NCBI RefSeq assembly: GCF_000626635.1
Contig: NZ_CP007451.1
Coordinates: 3,454,501-3,518,500 of the forward strand
DNA: 64,000 nucleotides
Source: Draconibacterium orientale
GTDB taxonomy: Bacteria; Bacteroidota; Bacteroidia; Bacteroidales; Prolixibacteraceae
Direction: 5' to 3'
Each line of letters opens with the position of its first letter. Position 1 is the first letter of the stretch. Shown here in pieces: positions 9,253 to 17,761 of the stretch. The notes under the pieces are model-generated. The model was not told where the DNA came from, made no database searches, and was given only the letters and a program-made list of their open reading frames with translations. The translations under genes were made by a program, and so were the position numbers.

Positions 9253-9669
9253 GTGTTGGTGTGCCGTGCATGGTAAATAGCTATAGGGTGAAAGTCCTGA
9301 ATGGGGGTTTGTAGTGCCAACCATTAGCCGAAGGCAAGGGTGTCCATCGTGAGGTGGAATATGAAGGAAGCTGAAAGCAAATTTCTGACCCGAGGAACAC
9401 GAACATCATTAGGCATTTCCAATGGGATAAGTTTGCCAAACAAAACGAAGTCCAAAACTACACGGACATTGGAGTGTAGATGGTGCGGGAGGATGGAATG
9501 AAAGTTATTTATCTTACCGCGGGAGGTCTCACGGAGGTGTGGAAACAGAGTATGAAACACGGTTGGAAAAGATTTATCGTGAGAAGTCAGCCGAGGCCAT
9601 AGTACCATAACCGACAACTTATGGGAAGGGCCGAACCTTAATGAGTGAGAAGTAAATGAATGTTACTCA

Positions 9670-11076
9670 ATGAAAGGAACAATGCAGAAAATCTTTGATG
9701 ATTCGAAGACCTGTCCGCAAAAGAATAGGACGGCATCCGAAGGCTATGCGGGAGGGCAGACTTTTATAGAGATAACAGAAAACAACCTCACTCCCAACTA
9801 TCAGTCAGAGAATGGATTGTTAGAACGTATCCTTTCATCCTCCAACCTAAACACAGCTTACAAACAAGTTAAGCGGAATAAAGGAGCAGGAGGTGTTGAT
9901 AAGATGCAAGTTGAATCCTTAAAGGATTATCTTGTCTGTCACAAGGATAAGTTACTGGCCTCTATTCATAAAGGTAAATACCGCCCCAATCCTGTGAGAC
10001 GGGTGGATATACCTAAAGAAAACGGGAAGAAGCGTCAGTTGGGTATCCCCACAGTCGTAGACAGGGTTATCCAACAAAGTATCGCACAACAACTACAGTT
10101 GATCTTTGCCCCCGAGTTTTCGGATCACAGTTACGGTTTCCGTCCAAAACACAGTGCCCATCAGGCACTTCAAAAATGGCAGGCTTACATCACGCAAGGT
10201 TGTGGTTATGCAGTTGATTTAGACCTCGAACGTTTCTTTGACACAGTATGCCACAGCAAACTCATTGAGGTATTATCCCGAAAGGTAAAAGATGGGCGGG
10301 TCATATCGCTTATCCATAAATACCTTAATGCAGGAGTGATGAAGGACGGTAAGTTTGAAGAAAGCTATGAAGGGGTGGCGCAGGGAGGACCGTTAAGTCC
10401 ATTATTGAGTAATATTTTTCTTAATGAACTGGACAGGGAACTAGAGAAGCGGGGCCATAAGTTTGTTCGCTACGCCGACGATCTGGTCATCTTCTGCCGA
10501 AGCCAACGAAGTGCCGAACGGACAATGAAGAACATCGTTCCTTTTATTGAAAAGAAATTGTTTTTAATAGTCAATCGGGACAAGAGTAAGGTTGCATCAA
10601 ACAGGAACATTAGGTTTCTTGGTTACTCTTTCTATAAATTTAGAGGGAAAGGCAGGCTGCGCATTCACCCGAGAAGTGTGGATAAGATGAGAGCTAGAAT
10701 CAGAGAACTTACATCCCGCAGTAACGGTTGGGGAAACGACCGAAGAAAGGTTGCGCTCCGGCAGTACGTCACTGGTTGGGTGCAATACTTCAAGCTGGCA
10801 GATATGCAGAAGCTTCTAATCAAAGTTGATGAATGGTATCGTCGAAGGTTGCGCATGGTTATTTGGAAACAATGGAAACGAATAAAGACCAAGGGTAAGA
10901 ACCTGATTAAGTTGGGTGTAAATAAGTACAAGGCATGGGAGTGGGCGAATACAAGGAAAGGCTATTGGCGATTAGCGCATAGCTGGATCCTTTCTACCTC
11001 CATTACCAATGAAAGGTTACGAATTACTGGCTACGTTTTCTTTTCGGATTGTTATCGTAAGGTAAGAAGTTGTTAA
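9670..11076 (+). CDS. ltrA: Group II intron reverse transcriptase/maturase
   Basis: 468 residues. The RT fingers/palm (about 60-300) carry NKGAGGVDKM, RQLGIPTVVDRVIQQ, SYGFRP...SAHQAL, DLDLERFFDTV and the catalytic Y268-A-D-D. The maturase X domain and a basic C-terminus (WANTRKGYWRLAHSWILSTSITNERL) follow. No HNH endonuclease zinc motif is seen, as in class C proteins that use terminators or single-stranded DNA as targets. The gene lies inside domain IV of the intron RNA. It supports splicing and retrotransposition, although its host RNA is interrupted downstream. Confidence 0.93.
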   Translation: MKGTMQKIFDDSKTCPQKNRTASEGYAGGQTFIEITENNLTPNYQSENGLLERILSSSNLNTAYKQVKRNKGAGGVDKMQVESLKDYLVCHKDKLLASIHKGKYRPNPVRRVDIPKENGKKRQLGIPTVVDRVIQQSIAQQLQLIFAPEFSDHSYGFRPKHSAHQALQKWQAYITQGCGYAVDLDLERFFDTVCHSKLIEVLSRKVKDGRVISLIHKYLNAGVMKDGKFEESYEGVAQGGPLSPLLSNIFLNELDRELEKRGHKFVRYADDLVIFCRSQRSAERTMKNIVPFIEKKLFLIVNRDKSKVASNRNIRFLGYSFYKFRGKGRLRIHPRSVDKMRARIRELTSRSNGWGNDRRKVALRQYVTGWVQYFKLADMQKLLIKVDEWYRRRLRMVIWKQWKRIKTKGKNLIKLGVNKYKAWEWANTRKGYWRLAHSWILSTSITNERLRITGYVFFSDCYRKVRSC

Positions 11077-11083
11077 TTAAGGA

Positions 11084-11116
11084 ACCGCCGTATACGAGAA
11101 CCGTACGTACGGTGGT
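11084..11116 (+). ncRNA. Group II intron domain V
   Basis: A 9-bp helix (ACCGCCGTA with TACGGTGGT, including one G-U) and an inner stem around ACGAGAACCGTACG. This is the most conserved catalytic hairpin of group II ribozymes. The CGC near its base instead of AGC supports class C. Confidence 0.75.
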
Positions 11117-11136
11117 GTGAGAGGTCGGAAAATAAA

Positions 11137-12917
11137 GTAGAGGCTGTCCAAAAAGGCGGTCTCTTTTTTTATGCTGCAATTTCAGAATAGTAGTTTTTCA
11201 TCCAGATTTTAGATTGTTGCTTTTTCAAGTTGTTGTTTTTTGTGCTTACTACTTCAAAAACAACAATAATGGCCCAAAAGACTGTTTTTCCCCGTTTTGA
11301 GGACATAATTATAGCTATTATCTTCCTCAGGTTATGCCCGATTGCCATTAAACCAAACTCGATTTCAACTTTGCTCAATCCCCGGAGGGTAAACCGGTTA
11401 AATTTGTTGTTCGATTTCAGCTGTCCGAATACAGCTTCGGGCTCAATGGGGCGTTTGCTCCGATGGTAAAGTCCTTCATCGCTCAACAGTTTATCGCGTG
11501 CAATTTGTCGTAAACGATTCAGGTTGTGGTTAACTTCGATTTTCCGATCTCCTTTGGCTTTGTGGCATTGCCCCCGTAGCGGACAGCCCGTGCAGTTTTG
11601 TGCCTGGTAAATACTCACCTGGTAATCGAATCCCAGCTCTGATTTCCGTTTTCCTTTACCTGCGTTATGCAGGTGTTGTCCCATGGGGCATACATAATAG
11701 TCCTGCTCCTGGTTGTAGTACAGGTTTGCCTGCAGAAAAACATTGTTCCTGTAGCTTCTTTTTTGTTCTTTATGAAAGTAGTTATACTTGACAAAAGCCT
11801 GGATATCTTTATTTTCCAGGTGCTGGTAATTTTCTTCGCTTCCATAGCCTGAGTCGGCCACAACGGTAGATGATTGTTTGTTGTAGAGTGCTTCAAACTG
11901 GTCGAGATGCGGAATTAGTGTAGCTGTATCGCCGGGGCGCTGGTGAAGTGAAAAGCCTGTAATAAACTGGTTTTCGGTACTGATTTGCGTGTTGTAAGCC
12001 GGCTTTAACTGGCCGTTTTTCATATGGTCTTCTTTCATGCGCATGAAAGTGGCATCGGTATCGGTTTTCGAGTAACTGTTACGGGTGCCCAGTGTTTCCA
12101 ATTGCTGTTCATACTTTTGAAGTCGTGGCAATGCATCTTCTTCCAGTTGTTTTACCTGTTTTTGCTGTTTCTTATCCAGTTTCGACCGTTGCTCGTTTAG
12201 TTGACCGATTTTCTTCTTAAGCAACACTGCATTAACTGGTTGCGGCTGATCGTCTTCTGTTTGTTCAGCAGAATCGACATCAATACTTGCCTCAATATCT
12301 TTTAAAACAGTCTGGATTTTATGTTCAAGTTTCTCCTTGTATTTTTCAACCGACCCACGCCAAACAAAAGTATAGCGGTTAGATGCTGCCTCGATTTTCG
12401 TCCCATCTATGTACTGAACATCGAGGCTCACATAGCCCATCTCTGCCATTAGCTGTACCATTTGGGCAAACAAGGTTTGGATCTGGTGTTTCAGTTTCTG
12501 ACTGCGAAAGTTGTTGATCGTTCGGAAATTAGGCGTTGCCTCGCCTGAAAGCCACATGTAATGGATGTTTTCTTCCAACTGGCGTGCAATCTTCCGGCAT
12601 GAATAAACATTGTTCAGATAGCTGTAGAACAGGATCTTAAGCATGATCCGAGGGTGATAAGAACTGGTGCCACCACCTTTGTAGGTCGATAAAATATCGT
12701 CGATGTTTAAACCATCAACTATCTGGTTAACAAGACGAACAGGGTGATTAGCCGCTATTTTATCGCTTAAATTACTTGGAAACAGCATCGATTGCTGGGA
12801 AGTAACGCTTTTAAATCGTACGTTTGATCTTATTGTCATATCCACCTTTAAGATACAAATCTTAAAGGGACAATAAAAACAAAGGCTGTCCAATTTTACT
12901 TTTTGGACAGCCTCTAC
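11137..12917. mobile_element. IS1182-family insertion sequence
   Basis: Perfect 18-19 bp terminal inverted repeats: the left one reads (G)TAGAGGCTGTCCAAAAAG from 11137/11138 and the right one its complement, ending at 12916/12917. One transposase gene on the minus strand fills the element. No direct target duplication is visible. The outermost bases of the right repeat coincide with intron domain VI sequence, so the exact boundary may be a few bases further in (GGCTGTCC...GGACAGCC). An 11-bp hairpin (12883-12893 with 12903-12913) sits at the transposase upstream end and may block read-through from outside. Confidence 0.85.
11169..12839 (-). CDS. IS1182-family DDE transposase
   Basis: 556 residues from ATG 12839 ([21 protein letters not shown]), inside the inverted repeats. 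A longer upstream reading would begin outside the element and is rejected. An N-terminal DUF772-like domain ([38 protein letters not shown] is its typical pattern) is followed by the DDE core: D145 (YIDGTKIEA), a second Asp in [13 protein letters not shown] and the Glu in [14 protein letters not shown] cysteine-containing insertion (CPMGQHLH... [17 protein letters not shown]) is typical of this family. The frame looks intact, so the element could be active. Confidence 0.92.
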   Translation of the reverse strand: MTIRSNVRFKSVTSQQSMLFPSNLSDKIAANHPVRLVNQIVDGLNIDDILSTYKGGGTSSYHPRIMLKILFYSYLNNVYSCRKIARQLEENIHYMWLSGEATPNFRTINNFRSQKLKHQIQTLFAQMVQLMAEMGYVSLDVQYIDGTKIEAASNRYTFVWRGSVEKYKEKLEHKIQTVLKDIEASIDVDSAEQTEDDQPQPVNAVLLKKKIGQLNEQRSKLDKKQQKQVKQLEEDALPRLQKYEQQLETLGTRNSYSKTDTDATFMRMKEDHMKNGQLKPAYNTQISTENQFITGFSLHQRPGDTATLIPHLDQFEALYNKQSSTVVADSGYGSEENYQHLENKDIQAFVKYNYFHKEQKRSYRNNVFLQANLYYNQEQDYYVCPMGQHLHNAGKGKRKSELGFDYQVSIYQAQNCTGCPLRGQCHKAKGDRKIEVNHNLNRLRQIARDKLLSDEGLYHRSKRPIEPEAVFGQLKSNNKFNRFTLRGLSKVEIEFGLMAIGHNLRKIIAIIMSSKRGKTVFWAIIVVFEVVSTKNNNLKKQQSKIWMKNYYSEIAA

Positions 12918-13041
12918 TCGATTGCTGTTTCCCAAATAGTTAGGTTTGGAAAATTGTTTATAGAACGAATATAAATAGCATTTTTTGGTATCGAATGAAT
13001 GTGCTTCGTGACACATTCTGAATATTTGTCAAATATTTTTC

Positions 13042-13049
13042 TATTTTTG
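13042..13049 (+). promoter_or_regulatory. -7 box (TATTTTTG) of the PUR-family gene
   Basis: Matches TAnnTTTG, 37 bases upstream of ATG 13086. TTTG at 13025-13028 is too close to be a standard -33. Confidence 0.5.
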
Positions 13050-13085
13050 AAACCTAACTAAGTCCAAAAACCAAAATATTGAAGA

Positions 13086-13478
13086 ATGGAAAGCGGTGAT
13101 ATCAAGGAGGGAGCAAAGTTTAAAGACAGCAAGTTTAAGCAAGAGATTCATTCGAAAGTTATTCGTGCAGGAAAAAGAACTTATTTTTTCGATGTAAAAA
13201 GTACACGAAATGATGAGTATTACCTAACCATTACCGAAAGCAAAAAACGCTTTGGCGAAAACGGTAAATTCTCGTACGAGAAACACAAAATCTTTTTATA
13301 CCGGGAAGACTTCACTAAGTTCATCGAAAGTCTGCAGGAAGTGGTTGATTTTATTCACGGCAAACAACCTGAAGAGCTAAGAGAGGAAGTGGAACCAGTA
13401 GCCGAGACAGAGGAAGTCGGTGAAGAGGAAAAAGTTCCGGTTAAAGACTACACCGATGTAGAGTTCGAAGATATTTAA
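13086..13478 (+). CDS. PUR-family nucleic-acid-binding protein (DUF3276)
   Basis: 130 residues. One PUR repeat-like domain at about 10-95 (FKQEIHSKVIRAGKRTYFFDVKSTRNDEYYLTITESKKR... KHKIFLYREDFTKFIESLQEVVDFI, quoted here in part) matches the DUF3276/PUR-alpha family, widespread in Bacteroidota. It probably dimerises to bind single-stranded DNA or RNA. The C-terminal 35 residues are acidic and low-complexity (EELREEVEPVAETEEVGEEE), as in relatives. It is convergent with the ABC-F gene, with only 11 bases between stops, and has its own -7 box. Confidence 0.85.
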   Translation: MESGDIKEGAKFKDSKFKQEIHSKVIRAGKRTYFFDVKSTRNDEYYLTITESKKRFGENGKFSYEKHKIFLYREDFTKFIESLQEVVDFIHGKQPEELREEVEPVAETEEVGEEEKVPVKDYTDVEFEDI

Positions 13479-13489
13479 ACCGAGATTTT

Positions 13490-15376
13490 TTACCCCAACT
13501 CACTTAATTCCAGCCAGCGTAATTCTTTTTCGTCGAGCTGCGATTTCATGTCATCTAATTGCAACGATTTTTCATATAATTCGTCGTGCTTCAGCGTGCC
13601 CGAATTGAGCAAATCTTCCAATTCGCCAATCTGTTCTTCCAGTTCCGGGATTTCGTTTTCCAACTGCTCGAACTCGCGTTTTTCCTTAAACGATAATTTC
13701 TTTTTTGTTTGTGGTTGAGAAGGTTTCGCCACAGCTTCCGATTTTGCTTTGGCTTCCGCTTTCTTTTTCGCTTCGGCTTTGGCTTTTTGTTGCTCCTCTT
13801 CCTCCACTTTATTGCGGTAAACCGTGTAATTCCCTGGGAAGTCGGTAATCGCTCCTTCGCCTTCAAAAACAAAGAGGTGATCCACAATTTTATCCATAAA
13901 AAAGCGGTCGTGCGAAACCACCACCACGCAACCTGCAAACGACTGAAGATAATCTTCCAGCACATTCAGCGTCATAATATCCAGGTCGTTGGTTGGCTCA
14001 TCCAGGATGAGGAAATTCGGATTTTGCATCAACACCGTGCAAAGGTACAAGCGCCGCTGTTCGCCACCACTCAGCTTTTCAATGTAGTTGTATTGCGTTT
14101 CCGGCGGGAAAAGAAAATGTGTCAGCATTTGTGTCGCACTCATCTTCGTTCCATCCTCAAAATGAATAAACTCAGCAATTTTTTGCACGGCTTCAATTAC
14201 TTTTTCCCGCGGATCGAAAGCAATTCCTTCCTGGCGGTAGTACCCAAATTTTATGGTCTGACCGATTTCAATGGCACCTGAATCGGGCGTTAATGTTTGG
14301 GTCAACAGATTGAGGAAAGTCGATTTCCCGGTACCGTTTTTGCCCACGATTCCCACTTTCTCGAAACGTTGAAATTTATACGAAAAATCTTCGATCAGCT
14401 TAACGCCGGGGAACGATTTGGAGACATGCTCCAACTCGACAATCTTTTTGCCCAGTCGCGCCGATTTTACGTTCATTTCCACCTTGTCTTCCCGAATATT
14501 TTGCGAGGCTTTGTTTTTCAGATCCTGAAATGCATCAACGCGGTATTTTGCTTTGTGGCTTCTTGCTTTTGGCATGCGGCGCATCCACTCAATTTCGGTT
14601 CGCATCAGGTTTTTAGCCTTTGAAATGCTGGCCTGTTGCATGGCAATGCGTTCGTCGCGTTTTTCCAAGAAATAGGAGTAATTGCCCTGGTAACGATAAA
14701 TCTGGTTGTCCTCCATTTCGATGATCTCGTTGCAAACACGATCAAGGAAATAGCGGTCGTGCGTTACCATGAGTAGCGTCGATTTTGTTTTCTCGAGATA
14801 TGCTTCCAGCCATTCAATCATTTCCAGATCGAGGTGGTTGGTAGGCTCGTCAAGAATCAGTAAATCGGGTTGGTTAATCAGCACTTTTGCCAGTGCCAGT
14901 CGTTTTTGCTGCCCACCCGAAAGCTCCGAAACTTTCTGTTCAAGGAAATTAATCTTGAGCTCAGTAAGAATCTGTTTTATTTCCACTTCAATGGCCCAGG
15001 CATTCAGCTCGTCCATTTTTGCCGAAATAGCTGTAATTTCATCCTGTTTGTTGTGGGCCATAGCCAGCTCGAAAGCTTTTACTGTTTTTATCTTTTCGTT
15101 GTCGCTTTCAAAAACCTCCTCAATAACCGTGTTGTTCGGATTCAAGTCAGGAATCTGCTCGAAATAGCCCATTTTAACGTCGTTGCTGAGGGTAATGATG
15201 CCTTCGTCGGGCGATTCCTTACCGGCTAAAAGATCGAGCAGGGATGATTTTCCTGTTCCGTTTTTTGCAATCAAAGCAACTTTGGCTCCTTCAAAAACAG
15301 TGAAGGATATATTTTCGAAAAGCATTAACTCTCCCCAACGTTTCGAGAGGTTTTCGGCTTGTAAAAATGGTTTCAT
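13490..15376 (-). CDS. uup: ABC-F ATPase, Uup-like
   Basis: 628 residues with two ABC cassettes and no membrane part. Walker A motifs are AKNGTGKSS (about 37-45) and GKNGTGKST (second half); signatures are LSGGQQKR and LSGGEQRR; Walker B are LLILDEPTNHLDL and FLILDEPTNDLDI. A charged Lys/Ala-rich linker leads to a C-terminal coiled coil (about 560-625), the mark of Uup proteins. ABC-F proteins act on ribosomes; Uup also affects branched DNA and transposon excision in E. coli. The next gene upstream (15380) overlaps closely, suggesting co-transcription. Confidence 0.9.
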   Translation of the reverse strand: MKPFLQAENLSKRWGELMLFENISFTVFEGAKVALIAKNGTGKSSLLDLLAGKESPDEGIITLSNDVKMGYFEQIPDLNPNNTVIEEVFESDNEKIKTVKAFELAMAHNKQDEITAISAKMDELNAWAIEVEIKQILTELKINFLEQKVSELSGGQQKRLALAKVLINQPDLLILDEPTNHLDLEMIEWLEAYLEKTKSTLLMVTHDRYFLDRVCNEIIEMEDNQIYRYQGNYSYFLEKRDERIAMQQASISKAKNLMRTEIEWMRRMPKARSHKAKYRVDAFQDLKNKASQNIREDKVEMNVKSARLGKKIVELEHVSKSFPGVKLIEDFSYKFQRFEKVGIVGKNGTGKSTFLNLLTQTLTPDSGAIEIGQTIKFGYYRQEGIAFDPREKVIEAVQKIAEFIHFEDGTKMSATQMLTHFLFPPETQYNYIEKLSGGEQRRLYLCTVLMQNPNFLILDEPTNDLDIMTLNVLEDYLQSFAGCVVVVSHDRFFMDKIVDHLFVFEGEGAITDFPGNYTVYRNKVEEEEQQKAKAEAKKKAEAKAKSEAVAKPSQPQTKKKLSFKEKREFEQLENEIPELEEQIGELEDLLNSGTLKHDELYEKSLQLDDMKSQLDEKELRWLELSELG

Positions 15377-15379
15377 GAT

Positions 15380-16651
15380 TTACGATTTGTTTTGCGAAGA
15401 ATCGTCTTGTTGTTCTTCTTGTAAGGCCATGCTGTCTTTGTAATCAAACAACATATTCAGGAAAGTAGGAATGTTCTCAGCCGTGGCACTGTTGGGCGAA
15501 TTGCTTAAAATTGCAATACCAATATCTTCCTGGTCGCAAACGGCAATTTCAGCTTTGTAACCCAAAACATATCCGCCGTGGTAGGCAATTTCGCGACCTT
15601 TGTAATCAACAATTCGCCAGCCAATGCCGTATCGTTTTGATTTTACATCGCGGCCCCAGCTACGGAAATAGGTGCGTTTTAGCGGCGAATTTACCTGCGG
15701 CGTAAAAACCGTTTGACGGGCTTTTGTATCGAAAAGCTCCGAGTCATCGTCGGTTAAAGTACACAGAAAATTACCCAGATCGGAAATACTGGCGTTAACA
15801 CCGGCTGCCGGAGCAGTGGAGTAATAACGGTCGTTCAAACGCATTGGGCTGTAATGATTGTGCCCGCGATTGTAATGCGGATAGGCTTTGTTATTGTTGT
15901 TTTTAAAATCTTCGAAATTTACCGATGCATCGGCCATTCCAAATGGCTGAAACAGTTTTTCTTTCATCACCGATTCAAAAGTTTGCTGCGTTTTTGCACA
16001 CGTAATCGGATCGTAAATGCTGTAAACCACATTTTGGTAGGCATAAAGTTGCCCGGGAGCAGCAGTCTGGTCAACCTGGTCTAATCGCTCAATAATTTTT
16101 TCCAGCGGCACTTTGTCTTCAACCATCAGGTCGTATGCGTGTGGAATTAATCCGGAAGTGTGACTCAGTAAATGTCGAACGGTAAGTTGGTTGGTGTATT
16201 CCGGATTTTTTAGTTTGAAATTAGGAAGGTAATCAACAATGCGGTCGTCGAGTTTTACAATATTTTCTTCATCAAGAATTCCGGCCAAAACACCGGTTAC
16301 CGATTTTGAAACAGAAGCCAGGCGAAAAACAGTATTTTCATTTACGGGATTTTTCTCGCCCGCTTTACGAACGCCGAAGCATTTTACCAGTGCTATTTTT
16401 CCTTTGTAGGTAATTACAGCTGCAGCGCCAACAGTACCCGATTCTTTTAAATTTTGTTCCAGTAAACTATCAAAAAGTGTAACTGTATTCTCAATCTCAA
16501 CAACGGGATTATACTCGGGCTCAATAGTAGCCAGCTGCTGTGCGACTTGTGCTTCTGCCTTGTCTGTTCCAATAAACGACTGTAATTTGAAAGCCAGAAT
16601 TGCCAACCCTACTATTACCACAACTACGTAAATTCTTCTCTTCAAAACCAT
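15380..16651 (-). CDS. Membrane-anchored serine hydrolase (beta-lactamase/PBP4* family)
   Basis: 423 residues. An N-terminal TM anchor or uncleaved signal (RRIYVVVVIVGLAILAFKL) precedes a class C beta-lactamase/D-peptidase fold. The nucleophile motif is S113-V-S-K116 (FRLASVSKSVTG), the second motif YxN is in QLYAYQNVVYS, and the third is HGG in AYHGGYVLGY. Family members cleave peptidoglycan peptides or small esters/amides; the substrate is unknown. The C-terminus is low-complexity (QEEQQDDSSQNK). Only three bases separate it from uup. A -7 box lies about 20 bases upstream. Confidence 0.88.
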   Translation of the reverse strand: MVLKRRIYVVVVIVGLAILAFKLQSFIGTDKAEAQVAQQLATIEPEYNPVVEIENTVTLFDSLLEQNLKESGTVGAAAVITYKGKIALVKCFGVRKAGEKNPVNENTVFRLASVSKSVTGVLAGILDEENIVKLDDRIVDYLPNFKLKNPEYTNQLTVRHLLSHTSGLIPHAYDLMVEDKVPLEKIIERLDQVDQTAAPGQLYAYQNVVYSIYDPITCAKTQQTFESVMKEKLFQPFGMADASVNFEDFKNNNNKAYPHYNRGHNHYSPMRLNDRYYSTAPAAGVNASISDLGNFLCTLTDDDSELFDTKARQTVFTPQVNSPLKRTYFRSWGRDVKSKRYGIGWRIVDYKGREIAYHGGYVLGYKAEIAVCDQEDIGIAILSNSPNSATAENIPTFLNMLFDYKDSMALQEEQQDDSSQNKS

Positions 16652-16671
16652 TCCTCCTTCACAATTTCAAA

Positions 16672-16679
16672 CAAAAATA
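16672..16679 (-). promoter_or_regulatory. -7 box (TATTTTTG) of the serine-hydrolase gene
   Basis: CAAAAATA on the plus strand, read as TATTTTTG on the minus strand, 20 bases upstream of the start at 16651. Confidence 0.5.
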
Positions 16680-16916
16680 GAATTTATCTGCTTGATTTTT
16701 TAGGTCGAGGGGAATTTTCTCTGCATTTTTTATTCACGATGAAGTTTTAATAACCTACGAAAAAGGAAAAAGCCGGATGAACCGGACTTTTATTTTGCTA
16801 GTTTAATTATTACTTAAAACCATTTCACATAAGGGGGCGAAACGATGCTTAAGTAATTCTTATGATATGACTACGCTTATTTATTTTTGTTACAGCTGAT
16901 GGTAAAAAAAATCAGT

Positions 16917-16924
16917 TATTTTTG
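16917..16924 (+). promoter_or_regulatory. -7 box (TATTTTTG) of nth
   Basis: Matches TAnnTTTG, 14 bases upstream of ATG 16938, implying a very short leader. A second identical octamer lies at 16882-16889 and could be an alternative promoter. Confidence 0.5.
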
Positions 16925-16937
16925 AAAAAAACAGGAA

Positions 16938-17582
16938 ATGAGAAAAAAGGAACGCTTCGAATATATTATCGATTATTTTGAAAAATCAATGCCAATTGCT
17001 GAAACAGAGCTCGATTACGAAAATCCGTTTGAGTTGATTGTGGCAGTAATTTTATCGGCTCAATGCACCGACAAACGGGTAAATCAAATCACTCCGGAAT
17101 TGCTGAAACGTTTTCCAACACCTTACAAAATGGCGGAGGTGGAGCCGGCAGAAGTTTTCGATTACATTAGAAGTTGCTCGTACCCGAATAACAAAGCCAA
17201 GCACCTGGTTGGAATGGCACAAAAACTTATTGAGTTATTTGATGGAGAAGTGCCGAGCGATGTTGACGATTTACAGAAACTACCCGGTGTTGGACGAAAA
17301 ACTGCGAATGTAATTGCTTCGGTAGTTTACAATAAACCGGCGCTGGCTGTTGATACACATGTTTTTAGAGTAGCTGCCCGACTAGGTTTAAGTACAAACG
17401 CAAAAACACCTTTGGCAACCGAGCAGCAGTTAATGAAATACATTCCGGAAGAACTGGTGCCCAAAGCTCATCACTGGCTTATTCTGCACGGCCGTTACAC
17501 CTGTTTGGCCCGCAAACCAAAATGTGAGAAATGTGGTTTAACCGAGGTGTGTAAGTTTTATCAAAAGGAAGTGAAGAAGTAA
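16938..17582 (+). CDS. nth: Endonuclease III (DNA glycosylase/AP lyase)
   Basis: 214 residues, the normal length. It removes oxidised pyrimidines and nicks the abasic site in base-excision repair. The helix-hairpin-helix LPGVGRKTAN is at 115-124 with catalytic K121; the activating Asp is D139 in VDTHVFRVA. The C-terminal [4Fe-4S] loop has C189-x6-C196-x2-C199-x5-C205. All key residues are present. Monocistronic, with a -7 box just upstream. Confidence 0.96.
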   Translation: MRKKERFEYIIDYFEKSMPIAETELDYENPFELIVAVILSAQCTDKRVNQITPELLKRFPTPYKMAEVEPAEVFDYIRSCSYPNNKAKHLVGMAQKLIELFDGEVPSDVDDLQKLPGVGRKTANVIASVVYNKPALAVDTHVFRVAARLGLSTNAKTPLATEQQLMKYIPEELVPKAHHWLILHGRYTCLARKPKCEKCGLTEVCKFYQKEVKK

Positions 17583-17638
17583 TTTCTACTTATTCGATTC
17601 ATGAATGTTCGTTAAGAGTCATAATTAGTACGTACCCT

Positions 17639-17656
17639 ATCCGTCAGCTGACGGAT
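17639..17656. repeat. Perfect 18-bp palindrome ATCCGTCAGCTGACGGAT
   Basis: Self-complementary intergenic palindrome. Related degenerate copies are at 1604-1619 and about 30103-30118. Confidence 0.55.
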
Positions 17657-17698
17657 TCAGGGGCTTCATGTCAAATTGATGACTTTGAGTGATTAAAG

Positions 17699-17719
17699 AT
17701 GCTGAAACGAGTTCAGCAT
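17699..17719. repeat. Hairpin repeat ATGCTGAA-acgag-TTCAGCAT
   Basis: 8-bp arms and a 5-nt loop. The same arms with a different loop occur at 43722-43742, so this is a repeated intergenic hairpin family. Confidence 0.55.
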
Positions 17720-17761
17720 GACGTTGCAAAAATGATTATGATACAATACGGCTATTCAATT

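Larger units (their letters stand above)
9259..12922 (+). mobile_element. Group II intron (class C-like), interrupted in domain VI by an IS1182-type element
   Basis: The 5' end GTGTG at 9259 fits the GUGYG consensus. 9259-9669 is the structured RNA (domains I-IV start) and 9670-11076 the intron-encoded protein. Domain V is 11084-11116: ACCGCCGTA pairs with TACGGTGGT, with CGC where most classes have the AGC triad. Domain VI starts with GAGAGG at 11119-11124. Its matching 3' strand CCTCT(A)C, with the bulged branch-point A at 12916, occurs only after the IS, at 12911-12917, and the intron ends near CGAT 12922. The ribozyme is therefore split by about 1.8 kb in domain VI and may splice poorly or not at all. 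Confidence 0.75.

Noticed and set aside
11133-12921. Target-site duplication of the IS1182 element
   Set aside because: Flanks are AAAGTA / TACTCG, which are complementary and not direct repeats.
12840-13016. N-terminal extension of the IS1182 transposase
   Set aside because: It would start outside the inverted repeats of the element and shows no family similarity.
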